A stretch of 64,000 nucleotides of DNA from Hyphomicrobiales bacterium (GTDB taxonomy: Bacteria; Pseudomonadota; Alphaproteobacteria; Rhizobiales; Rhizobiaceae), in the NCBI GenBank assembly GCA_002709005.1, contig PAPH01000017.1:1-64000 (forward strand). The letters are read 5' to 3'. Positions 9,053 to 18,979 of the stretch are shown here, one piece after another. The position numbers and the translations under genes are program-made. Positions within the stretch are counted from its first letter, which is position 1, and each line of letters begins with the position of its first letter. The notes under the pieces were generated by a model. It made no database searches and was not told the DNA's origin. It saw nothing but the letters and a program-made list of their open reading frames with translations.

Positions 9053-9637
9053 AGTGGAGGGATCGAGCCCAACACCCCTCTCCCCCCTTGTGGGGGAGAT
9101 GTCCGCGCCAGCGGACAGAGGGGGGTGCCCCCCACATTCGAACCCCGCAGCATCACCCCCCTCTGTCACCTTCGGCGACATCTCCCCCACAAGGGGGGAG
9201 AGAGGAAGCGTCCCTATCCGAGCAACCTTCCGCTCCGCCAGGGTGTCGATCAGGTCGGCCACCGTCTGGCGCAGGGCGGCGCGGTCCTGAGGCGTCATCC
9301 GGTTGCGCTCGGCATCCACCTCGGCGATCTGCCGTTCGAGCTGGTCGACCTTTTCGAGCGTGCGGGCAATGAGCGAAACCAGATCCACCGCCGCCTTGCC
9401 GTCGATGCCCTCGCCGTCGGGACCGCTTGCAGCGCCTGCGAACCGATCGAGCTCGCGCGAAAGCACGCCACGCATCTGCGCCAGCATCCGCGCCGTCCCC
9501 GACGGATCGGCCCGCCCCGCGCCCGCCTCGACGCGACTGTCGAGCGCCTGCTTGATCTCGAGAATGCGCGCCACCGGCGCCATCTTGTCTTCGGCGCTCT
9601 CGCCGAAATCCTCAGGCTCAACTACCCGCTCGTCCAT
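9035..9637 (-). CDS. Putative GTA small terminase subunit (g1-like), C-terminal tail read through a RIME
   Basis: ATG at 9637 (MDERVVEPEDFGESAEDK); helical core ...IARTLEKVDQLERQIAEVDAERNRMTPQDRAALRQTVADLIDTLAERKVARIG followed by repeat-encoded TLPLSPLVGEMSPKVTEGG; located upstream of terL. Confidence 0.6.
   Translation of the reverse strand: MDERVVEPEDFGESAEDKMAPVARILEIKQALDSRVEAGAGRADPSGTARMLAQMRGVLSRELDRFAGAASGPDGEGIDGKAAVDLVSLIARTLEKVDQLERQIAEVDAERNRMTPQDRAALRQTVADLIDTLAERKVARIGTLPLSPLVGEMSPKVTEGGDAAGFECGGHPPLSAGADISPTRGERGVGLDPSTRPPRA
9075..9205. repeat. RIME-like element, inverted pair
   Basis: cccctctccccccttgtgggggagatgtccgcgccagcggacagagggggg ... cccccctctgtcaccttcggcgacatctcccccacaaggggggagag. 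Confidence 0.8.
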
Positions 9638-9660
9638 GCCCGCGTTCTCCTCGACAGCCG

Positions 9661-9693
9661 AAAAACAAAAACGCCCGCGAAACTCGCGAGCGT
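9661..9693 (-). terminator. Intrinsic terminator in the leader of the GTA cluster
   Basis: Minus strand ACGCTCGCGA-GTT-TCGCGGGCGT (10 pairs including one G.U) followed by TTTTGTTTTT. Confidence 0.85.
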
Positions 9694-9815
9694 CCACCTC
9701 AACCAAAATGTCCGTAAAATCGACCGGCGCACCGGCCCGAACTCCTGTCCCGCCAGAAGGCTTTCTCAGCCGCCCTGATCACCCGATCCAGACGCACTTT
9801 CCTGACGATGACACA

Positions 9816-9844
9816 ACCCTACCAAACCACCGTTGCGCTGTCAA
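9816..9844 (-). promoter_or_regulatory. Candidate sigma70-type promoter for the GTA cluster
   Basis: Minus strand TTGACA (9844-9839), 17-nt spacer, TAGGGT (9821-9816). Confidence 0.4.
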
Positions 9845-9936
9845 GGAATTTTTTCCTATTTATTATTTCATTGCGTATGGTCTATCGAAAAGCTCAAGAT
9901 GCACCGCACGCAGCAAAAAAAATGGAGGATATGACT

Positions 9937-10131
9937 ATGGATAACGACCTTCTAGACCGGCTCGGAAATGTAAGCATGAACCTACATGAGAGAGCACGTG
10001 CGTTATCTCATCCAGAACAAGACCATGACATGGCGTTGCTTATGTCGTCGCAAGCTATTTGCATGGAGGCGCTGCGTGCCTTGGGCCAAGAAATTGCTGA
10101 GTTAAAGGTATCCCACCAGGAAAAGCGATAG
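9937..10131 (+). CDS. Small uncharacterised acidic protein
   Basis: GGAGG at 9925-9929 precedes ATG 9937; MDNDLLDRLGNVSMNLHERARALSHPEQDHDMALLMSSQAICMEALRALGQEIAELKVSHQEKR; upstream alternatives at 9922/9931. Confidence 0.5.
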   Translation: MDNDLLDRLGNVSMNLHERARALSHPEQDHDMALLMSSQAICMEALRALGQEIAELKVSHQEKR

Positions 10132-10133
10132 CC

Positions 10134-11672
<1,539 letters not shown>

Positions 11673-11753
11673 GCGGGCTCCTTCCGGCGCCCCGGCGGAC
11701 GGGACACTTCCCGTCTACGCGGGAAGGCGCGGAGCGGATCGCCGAAGGGGGCC

Positions 11754-12218
11754 TTAGCGCGCCCCTTCCGGCACCTGATCGGGCCAGACCACGATAAAAT
11801 CCTCGTAGTCCTCGACGTCGATCCCCTTCTCGTTGATCGTCCGGCCGCGCACGGAAACGCCGGCCTGGTGCACGGTCTCGGGGCTGCCGGAGACCAGATG
11901 GTGCCACCAGTAGAGGTCGGCGCCCTCGTCGATCAGCCGGTAGGCGCAGGTGGGCGGCAGCCAGCTGATCTTGCGCACCATATCCGGCGTCAGGCCGATG
12001 CAGTCGGGCACTTCCTTCTGCCGGTGCTCGTAATTCGAGCAGCGGCAGGTATCGCCGTCGAGCAGGCGGCAGCCGATATTGGTCCAGGCGATCTCGCCGG
12101 TGTCCCAGTCCTCGAGCTTGTTCAGGCAGCAGCGCCCGCAGCCGTCGCACAGGCTCTCCCATTCACGCCGCGTCATCTCTTCGAGCGTCTTTTGTTGCCA
12201 GAATGGCACTTTGGTCAT
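11754..12218 (-). CDS. YcgN family cysteine cluster protein
   Basis: 154 aa, [57 protein letters not shown]. Confidence 0.92.
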   Translation of the reverse strand: MTKVPFWQQKTLEEMTRREWESLCDGCGRCCLNKLEDWDTGEIAWTNIGCRLLDGDTCRCSNYEHRQKEVPDCIGLTPDMVRKISWLPPTCAYRLIDEGADLYWWHHLVSGSPETVHQAGVSVRGRTINEKGIDVEDYEDFIVVWPDQVPEGAR

Positions 12219-12379
12219 TCAATTTCTCCGAAGGCGGCGCAAGCCGCGCCCCAGCCCCGTCCGTTACTTGTTCTCGCGCGGAAAATACGCCAAAAGCGTG
12301 ATTATGCCAGACCGCAAGGGGCAGGAAATGCGCGCGCTGGTCGGCCGGTCCTACGGGACCGAAACGGGAGCTTGAGCCG

Positions 12380-14557
12380 TTGCAAGATCCTTTTGACGGG
12401 AAAAACCGCAAACGCAAGCGGTCGAATATTCTGTTGCGGATCGATTCCTGGATCGATTCGACCATGTGGAATGCCGGTTTCTCGGCTTCGCAGCGCTGGG
12501 AAGACCTTACCATCTTCTTCCGCCGCTTCCGCGCGCGCGGCCCTCTGAAAGTCTTCTTCGAACTCGCCGGCGAGGGCATGAACCTCGGCGTGGCCGGCTC
12601 CGTTCTGATGCTGGCGCTCGCGCTGCCCGCCTTCGAGGAAACCGCCGGAAACTGGCGCGCGCGCGACGATTTTGCCGTCACCTTCCTCGACCGCTACGGC
12701 AACGAGATCGGCCATCGCGGCATCATCCACGAGGATTCCGCGCCCATCGACCAGCTGCCCGACCATCTGGTGAAAGCGGTGCTGGCCACCGAGGACCGCC
12801 GCTTCTTCGAGCATTTCGGGATCGATTTTCTCGGCCTGATCCGCGCCATGAGCGAAAACGCGCGCGCCGGCGGCGTCGTCCAGGGCGGCTCCACCATCAC
12901 CCAGCAGCTCGCCAAGAACCTGTTCCTCTCCAACGAGCGCACCATCGAGCGCAAGATCAAGGAAGCCTTCCTGGCGCTCTGGCTCGAAGCGAACCTCTCG
13001 AAGACCGAGATCCTCTCGCTCTATCTCGATCGCGCCTATATGGGCGGCGGAACGTTCGGCGTGGCGGGGGCCTCGCAGTTCTATTTCGGCAAGCCGGTCA
13101 CCGAGGTCTCGCTCGCCGAATCCGCCATGCTCGCTGGCCTGTTCAAGGCCCCTGCCCGCTATGCGCCGCACATCAACCTGCCGGCCGCCCGCGCACGCGC
13201 CAACGAGGTTCTCACCAATCTCGTCCAGGGCGGGCTGATGACGGAAGGCCAGGTCATCGGCGCGCGGCGCAAGCCCGCCAACGTCATCGACCGCGGCGAC
13301 ATCGAGGCGCCGGACTATTTCCTCGACTGGGCCTTCGACGAGGTCAAGCGCCTCGCCGCCCGCCTCGACGAGCACTCGCTGATCGTGCGCACCACCATCG
13401 ACATGGGCCTGCAGCAGGCGGCCGAAAGCGCGGTGGAAAGCGGACTGCGGGAATTCGGCAAAGGCATGCATGCCGGCCAGGGTGCAGCCGTCGTGATGGA
13501 AAACGGTGGCGCGGTACGCGCCATGGTGGGCGGGCGTGACTATGGCGAAAGCCAGTTCAACCGCGCCACCCGCGCACTGCGCCAGCCGGGCTCGTCCTTC
13601 AAGGTCTACGTCTATTCCACCGCCATGGAGAACGGCTACACGCCGCAGTCCACCATTTCGGACGCCCCGATCACGTGGCGGGGCTGGTCGCCACGCAATT
13701 ACGGTCGCTCCTATGCCGGCCGCGTCAATCTGACGACGGCGCTGGCGAAGTCGATCAACACCGTCCCGGTGCGGCTGTCGCGCGAACTCGGCACCGAGAA
13801 CGTCGCCGCCACCGCCAAGGCCATGGGGGTGGAAACGCCGCTCAGGACCGACAAGACCATGGCGCTCGGCACCTCGGAGGTGACCGTTCTCGACCAGGCC
13901 ACGGCCTATGGTGTCTTCATGTCCGACGGCATGCAGTCGCGCCGCCACGGCATCACCCAGATGCTCAATTACAATGGCGACCTGCTCTACGATTTCTGGC
14001 GCGACGAGCCGCCCGCCAAGCGTGTCCTGTCGAAGCAGGCGTCTGATTCCATGAACCAGATCCTCAGCCAGGTGCCCGAATGGGGCACGGGGCGCCGCGC
14101 CAAGCTCGACGGCATCAAGACCGCCGGCAAGACCGGCACCACCCAGGCCTATCGCGATGCCTGGTTCTGCGGCTACACCGGCAACTTCACCACCACGGTC
14201 TGGTTCGGCAATGACGACTACACCTCGACCAACCGGATGACCGGCGGCTCGCTGCCCGCCATGACCTTCAAGCGGATCATGGAATATGCTCATCAGGGCA
14301 TCGAGCTCAAACCGATCCCCGGCATCGAGGATCCGCTGCCCGATCCGGACGCCGCGGCAGAAGCCACCATCGCCGCCAATGCCGCCAACGCCGAGGACGG
14401 CATCATGCCCGCCGTCAGGCCGCGCACCCTCGGCGCGCGGACCACGGCGCTGCTGCGCGAGATGCGCGAAACCTTCCGCGCGGCCGAGCCGGTCAAGCGC
14501 ACCCCGGAGAAGGTCGCCGCCGCCGAAAGCCAGGTTCCAAACACAGCCAAACAGTGA
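12380..14557 (+). CDS. Penicillin-binding protein 1A family (transglycosylase/transpeptidase)
   Basis: 725 aa; GT51 motifs EDRRFFEHFGID, GGSTITQQLAKNLFLS; transpeptidase SSFK, KSINTVPVRLS and KTGTT. Confidence 0.93.
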   Translation: MQDPFDGKNRKRKRSNILLRIDSWIDSTMWNAGFSASQRWEDLTIFFRRFRARGPLKVFFELAGEGMNLGVAGSVLMLALALPAFEETAGNWRARDDFAVTFLDRYGNEIGHRGIIHEDSAPIDQLPDHLVKAVLATEDRRFFEHFGIDFLGLIRAMSENARAGGVVQGGSTITQQLAKNLFLSNERTIERKIKEAFLALWLEANLSKTEILSLYLDRAYMGGGTFGVAGASQFYFGKPVTEVSLAESAMLAGLFKAPARYAPHINLPAARARANEVLTNLVQGGLMTEGQVIGARRKPANVIDRGDIEAPDYFLDWAFDEVKRLAARLDEHSLIVRTTIDMGLQQAAESAVESGLREFGKGMHAGQGAAVVMENGGAVRAMVGGRDYGESQFNRATRALRQPGSSFKVYVYSTAMENGYTPQSTISDAPITWRGWSPRNYGRSYAGRVNLTTALAKSINTVPVRLSRELGTENVAATAKAMGVETPLRTDKTMALGTSEVTVLDQATAYGVFMSDGMQSRRHGITQMLNYNGDLLYDFWRDEPPAKRVLSKQASDSMNQILSQVPEWGTGRRAKLDGIKTAGKTGTTQAYRDAWFCGYTGNFTTTVWFGNDDYTSTNRMTGGSLPAMTFKRIMEYAHQGIELKPIPGIEDPLPDPDAAAEATIAANAANAEDGIMPAVRPRTLGARTTALLREMRETFRAAEPVKRTPEKVAAAESQVPNTAKQ

Positions 14558-14667
14558 TAGACGAAACCGTTTTCCGGCGGGTGGGGACCGGAAGCGCAGT
14601 TTCATGCCGTCCCCGCTTTAATTTCAGACCAGCAACGTCCCGCCGCGACCTTTCACGGCGAGGCGGC

Positions 14668-15276
14668 ATGAAAGCCGGAAAGCCGTCACGAACTGTGTTT
14701 CGATTGCCGATTTACGTCCTGATCGCCCTGACAATCGCTTTCGGCGGTGGCACGTGGGCGAGCATGCGCATCCTCAAGGCCACCTCCGGCTTCGGCGCGA
14801 TCTCGGTCGGTCCGTGGGACGCCTTCCCCGAACTCCAGACCGCTGACGCTGACCCCTATGCCCGCGCCCATCGCGCCGATGACGGACGGCTTCTGTTCGG
14901 CCGCGCCGAAGGGCTGATCTTCACCGCCTCGCGCGATTCCACCGGCCGGTCGCTTTCGGGCGACTGCGTCTACAAGATCGACGGACAGACCCCGCCCGCG
15001 CGCTTCTGGACCTTCCGTGTGACCGACCGCGCGGGAGCCCCCGTCTCCGGACTGCCCACCGCGCCTAAAAGCCTGCAGTCCTGGCGTCTGCTGCAGGACA
15101 GCGACGGCACCTTCCACGCGACCATCGGCGGCCGGCCGCATCCGGGCAACTGGATCTCCATGAACGGCGACAAGGGCGTCCGCTTCGTCTTGACCCTCGT
15201 CGACACGCCGACCGCGGCCTCCGTCAGCCTCGGGGAGGTCCATCTGCCGCGGATCAGCCGGGAGACGTGCGAATGA
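14668..15276 (+). CDS. DUF1214 domain protein
   Basis: Membrane anchor then WDAFPELQTADADPYARAHRADDGRLLFGRAEGLIF; start ATG 14668. Confidence 0.75.
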   Translation: MKAGKPSRTVFRLPIYVLIALTIAFGGGTWASMRILKATSGFGAISVGPWDAFPELQTADADPYARAHRADDGRLLFGRAEGLIFTASRDSTGRSLSGDCVYKIDGQTPPARFWTFRVTDRAGAPVSGLPTAPKSLQSWRLLQDSDGTFHATIGGRPHPGNWISMNGDKGVRFVLTLVDTPTAASVSLGEVHLPRISRETCE

Positions 15277-15824
15277 CGCGCAATCTCGTCCTTGCCGTTC
15301 TGACCGGGCTGGTGGGTGCTGCCTTCCTCCACATCGTCATCGTGTTGGCGCTGCCGGGCTGGTCGGGCCGCGACGCCTTCAGCCGTGTCGTTGCGCTCGG
15401 CGAGACCGGGCAGTTCTACGCGCTCGCCAACGAAGCGAACCCGACGGGCCTTGCCAACGAGGATCCGCATATCCGCTCGGCGGTCTGCCGGTTCGATCTC
15501 TCGGCCAATCCGGTCAGGGTCACTGCCCGTGTTCCGGTGCCGCTCTGGACGCTGTCCGTGTTCGATACAGCCTCCGACGAAGCCTATTCGATGACCGACC
15601 GTTCGGCGATCGGCCGGGGTGTCGACATCACACTCGTCACGCCCGCGCAGATGCTGCAGATCAGGCGTGATGTGCCCCAGGCCTTGGAGCAGTCCGTGCT
15701 CGTCGAAATGTCGGATACCGAGGGCTTCGTGGTCCTCAGGGCCATCGTGCCCGATGCGAGCGGCGAAAGGGCCGCGCGCAACTTCCTCTCCGAAGCCGCC
15801 TGTTCGCCGCTGGTATTCGGCTGA
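15273..15824 (+). CDS. DUF1254 domain protein
   Basis: 4-bp overlap with upstream gene; VPLWTLSVFDTASDEAYSMTDRSAIGRGVDITLVTP. Confidence 0.7.
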   Translation: MTRNLVLAVLTGLVGAAFLHIVIVLALPGWSGRDAFSRVVALGETGQFYALANEANPTGLANEDPHIRSAVCRFDLSANPVRVTARVPVPLWTLSVFDTASDEAYSMTDRSAIGRGVDITLVTPAQMLQIRRDVPQALEQSVLVEMSDTEGFVVLRAIVPDASGERAARNFLSEAACSPLVFG

Positions 15825-15884
15825 GCCGAAACCCGTCCGGCCTCTCCCCCGAGAGGCCCACCCCCCGCTTGCAGCGGCTGTTGT

Positions 15885-16109
15885 TCAGTTGCCCGTGTCG
15901 CCGATGAGTTCGCGGCGCGCCAGCTTGCGGCTGATCGAGGGACGCTGCTTGATCGTCCGGGGTCCGTCCGCCGCGACGTACACAGCTTCTTCACGGCGCT
16001 CGTAACGAACGCCGGTGAAAAACAGTACTTTCGCGGATCCTTTGGACGCGCCGCCGCGTGGCGCGGTCCGGCGTGGGTCTGGTTCGAAGGGAATTATCTC
16101 CGCCATCAA
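15885..16109 (-). CDS. Conserved small hypothetical protein
   Basis: 74 aa, AEIIPFEPDPRRTAP...KVLFFTGVRYERREEAVYVAADGP. Confidence 0.55.
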   Translation of the reverse strand: MMAEIIPFEPDPRRTAPRGGASKGSAKVLFFTGVRYERREEAVYVAADGPRTIKQRPSISRKLARRELIGDTGN

Positions 16110-16326
16110 TCGTCTCCATCGTCCCTTCAGCCAAACCTGTCGGCGGTCCAGCGCTCAATTGTCTGACGAAGATCGGATGGTGAGGGACAGGCGTCATCCG
16201 TCTTCCGGCCGGGAATGACGCGCAACCTGATGCTCCCTGGGTTTCGATATCAAGCCATCACATAGTTAACAGCTCGCTAACGATTTCGCGGTAATTTTAT
16301 CGTTGTTTTGTACTGCGTAAACAGGT

Positions 16327-17511
16327 GTGCCAGTGTCCGACAGGTTCCGTGAGCTCGAAGATCCCTCATCCGGCCGAAAGAAGGACGTCGTCCTCATGGC
16401 CGCGGTCTCAAGCTTCGAAGGCCTGAGACGGCCCTGCCGCGAGGATTACGTTCGCTTCTCGTCCCTTTTTCCATCCCTTTTCGAGAAGGCGAGCCCCGAG
16501 GCGCGGCGGACCGCCGCCGCAGCCTTGTCCCGCCTCGATCGCGTGCCCGATGACATCGTCGAACTGATCGTCAATCAGCCGGTGGAAACCGCCGCCCCCT
16601 TCATCAGTCACTACGAGAACCTGTCCGAAGCCACTCTGGCCCGCGCCATCGCCCGCCACGGCGCCGGTCACGCACGCGCCGCCGCGCGTCGCGCCAACAT
16701 CTCCCATATCGGCCTCTATGCGCTCTGGGGCCTCAAGGACGAGAGCGTCGACCGCGCGCTCAAGCTGCGCGGGCTGACGGTAGATTCCGTCTTCGCCGCC
16801 GATATCGACATTCCCGAACTCGACGCGCTCGAGAACATGGGCAAGTCCAGGCCCCCACTCGCCCGTCTCGACGAACTCAACGGCACCGATGCCGCCTCCG
16901 AGGGTCTGCGCGACGTGCTGCGCCAGATGGCTCTGCCTGAAGGGCAATCCGATACCCGGACGTCCGCGGCCCCGGCGGTCCATCATATGGCCGATCTGCG
17001 CGATGCCTGGCACGACTTCGGTCCCGACAGCGTACGCGCCGGTCTTGGCCGCAAGGCGCATCTCGAGCGCATGGCGCGCTTCGCTGCCAACGGAAACGCC
17101 GAGTGGTTCGCCACCGCCCTCGCCGACGCCATGGGCTCGGGCGTAGCCCTCGCCGAACGCATCATGCTCGATCTGTCCGGACGGCAGCTCGCTACCGCCA
17201 TGTTGGCGCTCGGTGCCCATCGCGACGTCGTCATCACCGCGCTTCAAACCTATTTCCCTCACCTGGGGAACATGGTGGACGGCCGCTCGCGCGCGATGGC
17301 GGAGATCGAGGCGCTCGACAAGGACGCCTGCATCGAACGGCTGGAGGCCTGGCAGCGGGCCGACGCCTACACCCGGCATCTTTCGGAGCCCGATATCGGA
17401 GCGGGCCGAAATCTGGCGGAGATGACCGCCGAGGAATGGGACGACTTCGACATGCCGGAAGCCTCCAACGACGACAGCGTCCCGGCGCGCGAACGCCGCA
17501 GATCGGCCTGA
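16327..17511 (+). CDS. DUF2336 domain protein
   Basis: 394 aa with helical repeat pattern LFEKASPEARRTAAAALSRLDRVPDDIVELIV. Confidence 0.8.
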   Translation: MPVSDRFRELEDPSSGRKKDVVLMAAVSSFEGLRRPCREDYVRFSSLFPSLFEKASPEARRTAAAALSRLDRVPDDIVELIVNQPVETAAPFISHYENLSEATLARAIARHGAGHARAAARRANISHIGLYALWGLKDESVDRALKLRGLTVDSVFAADIDIPELDALENMGKSRPPLARLDELNGTDAASEGLRDVLRQMALPEGQSDTRTSAAPAVHHMADLRDAWHDFGPDSVRAGLGRKAHLERMARFAANGNAEWFATALADAMGSGVALAERIMLDLSGRQLATAMLALGAHRDVVITALQTYFPHLGNMVDGRSRAMAEIEALDKDACIERLEAWQRADAYTRHLSEPDIGAGRNLAEMTAEEWDDFDMPEASNDDSVPARERRRSA

Positions 17512-17527
17512 GCCCGCCTTCGCCGCC

Positions 17528-17878
17528 TCAGTCGGTCGTCTCGTCAATGTCCAGATAATCGCCCGGCCGGTCGGTCTCGATCTCGACCACCCAGATATCG
17601 GGATCGAATTCCCGTTCCCGGGAAAGCGCTTCGGACACTTCCCTCTCCTGGGCGCGCGCCTTTCTGACCTCGAACAAGCGATCTTCGGGGCGCTCAGTCT
17701 TGAAAAAGGACTGTGGCGCGGGAGACAGCAGCGTCTCGGTTCCATCGCGATGGCGCACACGCACATGGATGGCGCCGGCCTCGGCCGCGCCGCGCTTTTC
17801 AACCGCCGCCACCCCGCCCTCTGCGAAAAGCCGGCGGAGCAGCGCGGATACGAAAATGTCGGATGTGAGCCGGCTCAT
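17528..17878 (-). CDS. DUF1491 family protein
   Basis: 116 aa, MSRLTSDIFVSALLRRLFAEGGVAAVEKRGAAEAGAIHVRV. Confidence 0.78.
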   Translation of the reverse strand: MSRLTSDIFVSALLRRLFAEGGVAAVEKRGAAEAGAIHVRVRHRDGTETLLSPAPQSFFKTERPEDRLFEVRKARAQEREVSEALSREREFDPDIWVVEIETDRPGDYLDIDETTD

Positions 17879-17950
17879 GTGGCGTTCATAGGCCGCTTCT
17901 TCCCACAGGGCAAAGCCCGCGGAGCGCGAGAACGGAAAATCATTGCGTCC

Positions 17951-18979
17951 TCAGAGCGCGCCGATTTCCCGCAGCTTGTTGAGAACGGCCTCGTTGGGCT
18001 CGCCGGTTACCGGCAACCGGTAGTGCTTTTCGAATGCGCGGATCGCGTTCTTCGTCTGCTCGCCGGCATAGCCGTCGACCGCGATGTCGGCATAGGCGAT
18101 ATTGGCGAGCCCGGCCTGAATGCGGCGCACGGTCTCGTCCCCGCCCGCGGCAGCCGCTGACGCGGGATCCGCATTGGCGCTTGCATTGATGAGGTCGCGT
18201 AGCGACGGCTCCCGGGAAGAGACCGGCTGTGCCGCCGGCTGGACGGAAGGCTTCGGCCGGACTTCGGCGGTTCTCTCCACCTTCGGCTTCGGAGCGGGTG
18301 CTGAGGCCGGAACGGTGACCGGCGGCTCGACGCGCTTGACGATGGGATCGGGACGACCGCCGATCTTCAGGCTTTCGAGTACCCGCTGGGACGGTTCGCC
18401 ATTCACCTCCATACCGGCCTTTTTCTGCCAGTTGGAGATCGCGGCGGCGCTCATCGGACCCATCAGTCCGTCGACTTCGCCGCCATAGAAGCCCTTGTGC
18501 TTGAGCTGGGCCTGGATGGCGCTCAACAGCTCGTCCGGCTCCGGCATCGCCCGCGCTTCGGGCTCGGCAGCCGCCAGCGGACTTTCGCCGGCGCTCTTCG
18601 TGCCAAGGCTCGGCCGGTGGCTCGGGACCGGGATGCTGGCGGTTTCGGGATTCTCGTCGCCGCGCTCGATCCGGTAGGTCGTCACCTCACGTTCGGGCGA
18701 ACTCTCGATGGCCTGTCGCACCAGGTCGCCGTCCGGCACCACGGCCGCCTGCTGGGTCTCGGGAACCGCGCCCCGTGTCGGCAGGATCGGCGCCGGGTGA
18801 CGACCGCTCTGGTAGAACAGCGCATTCACCGACACGAAGCCGAAAATGACCGCAAAGGCCGCCGTTCCACCCGCGATCGACGGGTAGGCGGCGATCAGTT
18901 CGGCGACCCCGCCGAAGAAACCGCCCTGGAACTCGTCCTCGTCGATATAAGGATCAGGCAATGCGCGCTGTCGCGTCAT
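17951..18979 (-). CDS. Peptidoglycan-binding domain membrane protein
   Basis: Start MTRQRALPDPYIDEDEFQ at 18979; two PG_binding_1 units (AQLKHKGFYGGEVDGLMGPMSAAAI; IQAGLANIAYADIAVDGYAGEQTKNAIRAFEKHYRLPVTGEPNEAVL). Confidence 0.88.
   Translation of the reverse strand: MTRQRALPDPYIDEDEFQGGFFGGVAELIAAYPSIAGGTAAFAVIFGFVSVNALFYQSGRHPAPILPTRGAVPETQQAAVVPDGDLVRQAIESSPEREVTTYRIERGDENPETASIPVPSHRPSLGTKSAGESPLAAAEPEARAMPEPDELLSAIQAQLKHKGFYGGEVDGLMGPMSAAAISNWQKKAGMEVNGEPSQRVLESLKIGGRPDPIVKRVEPPVTVPASAPAPKPKVERTAEVRPKPSVQPAAQPVSSREPSLRDLINASANADPASAAAAGGDETVRRIQAGLANIAYADIAVDGYAGEQTKNAIRAFEKHYRLPVTGEPNEAVLNKLREIGAL

Noticed and set aside
8661-9205. CRISPR-like array
   Set aside because: Repeats are palindromic pairs of rhizobial RIME type with irregular spacing and no spacers or cas genes.
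7342-9372. 676-aa plus-strand ORF
   Set aside because: Antisense to terminase and running through RIME repeats; not coding.
9808-9936. Upstream extension of the 9937 ORF
   Set aside because: Overlaps the GTA promoter candidate; hydrophobic/odd composition; RBS favours a downstream start.
12302-14605. 767-aa minus-strand ORF
   Set aside because: Antisense shadow of the PBP1A gene; low-complexity, Arg/Gly/Ala-rich; no family motifs.
16408-17802. 464-aa minus-strand ORF
   Set aside because: Antisense to the DUF2336 gene and out of frame with DUF1491.
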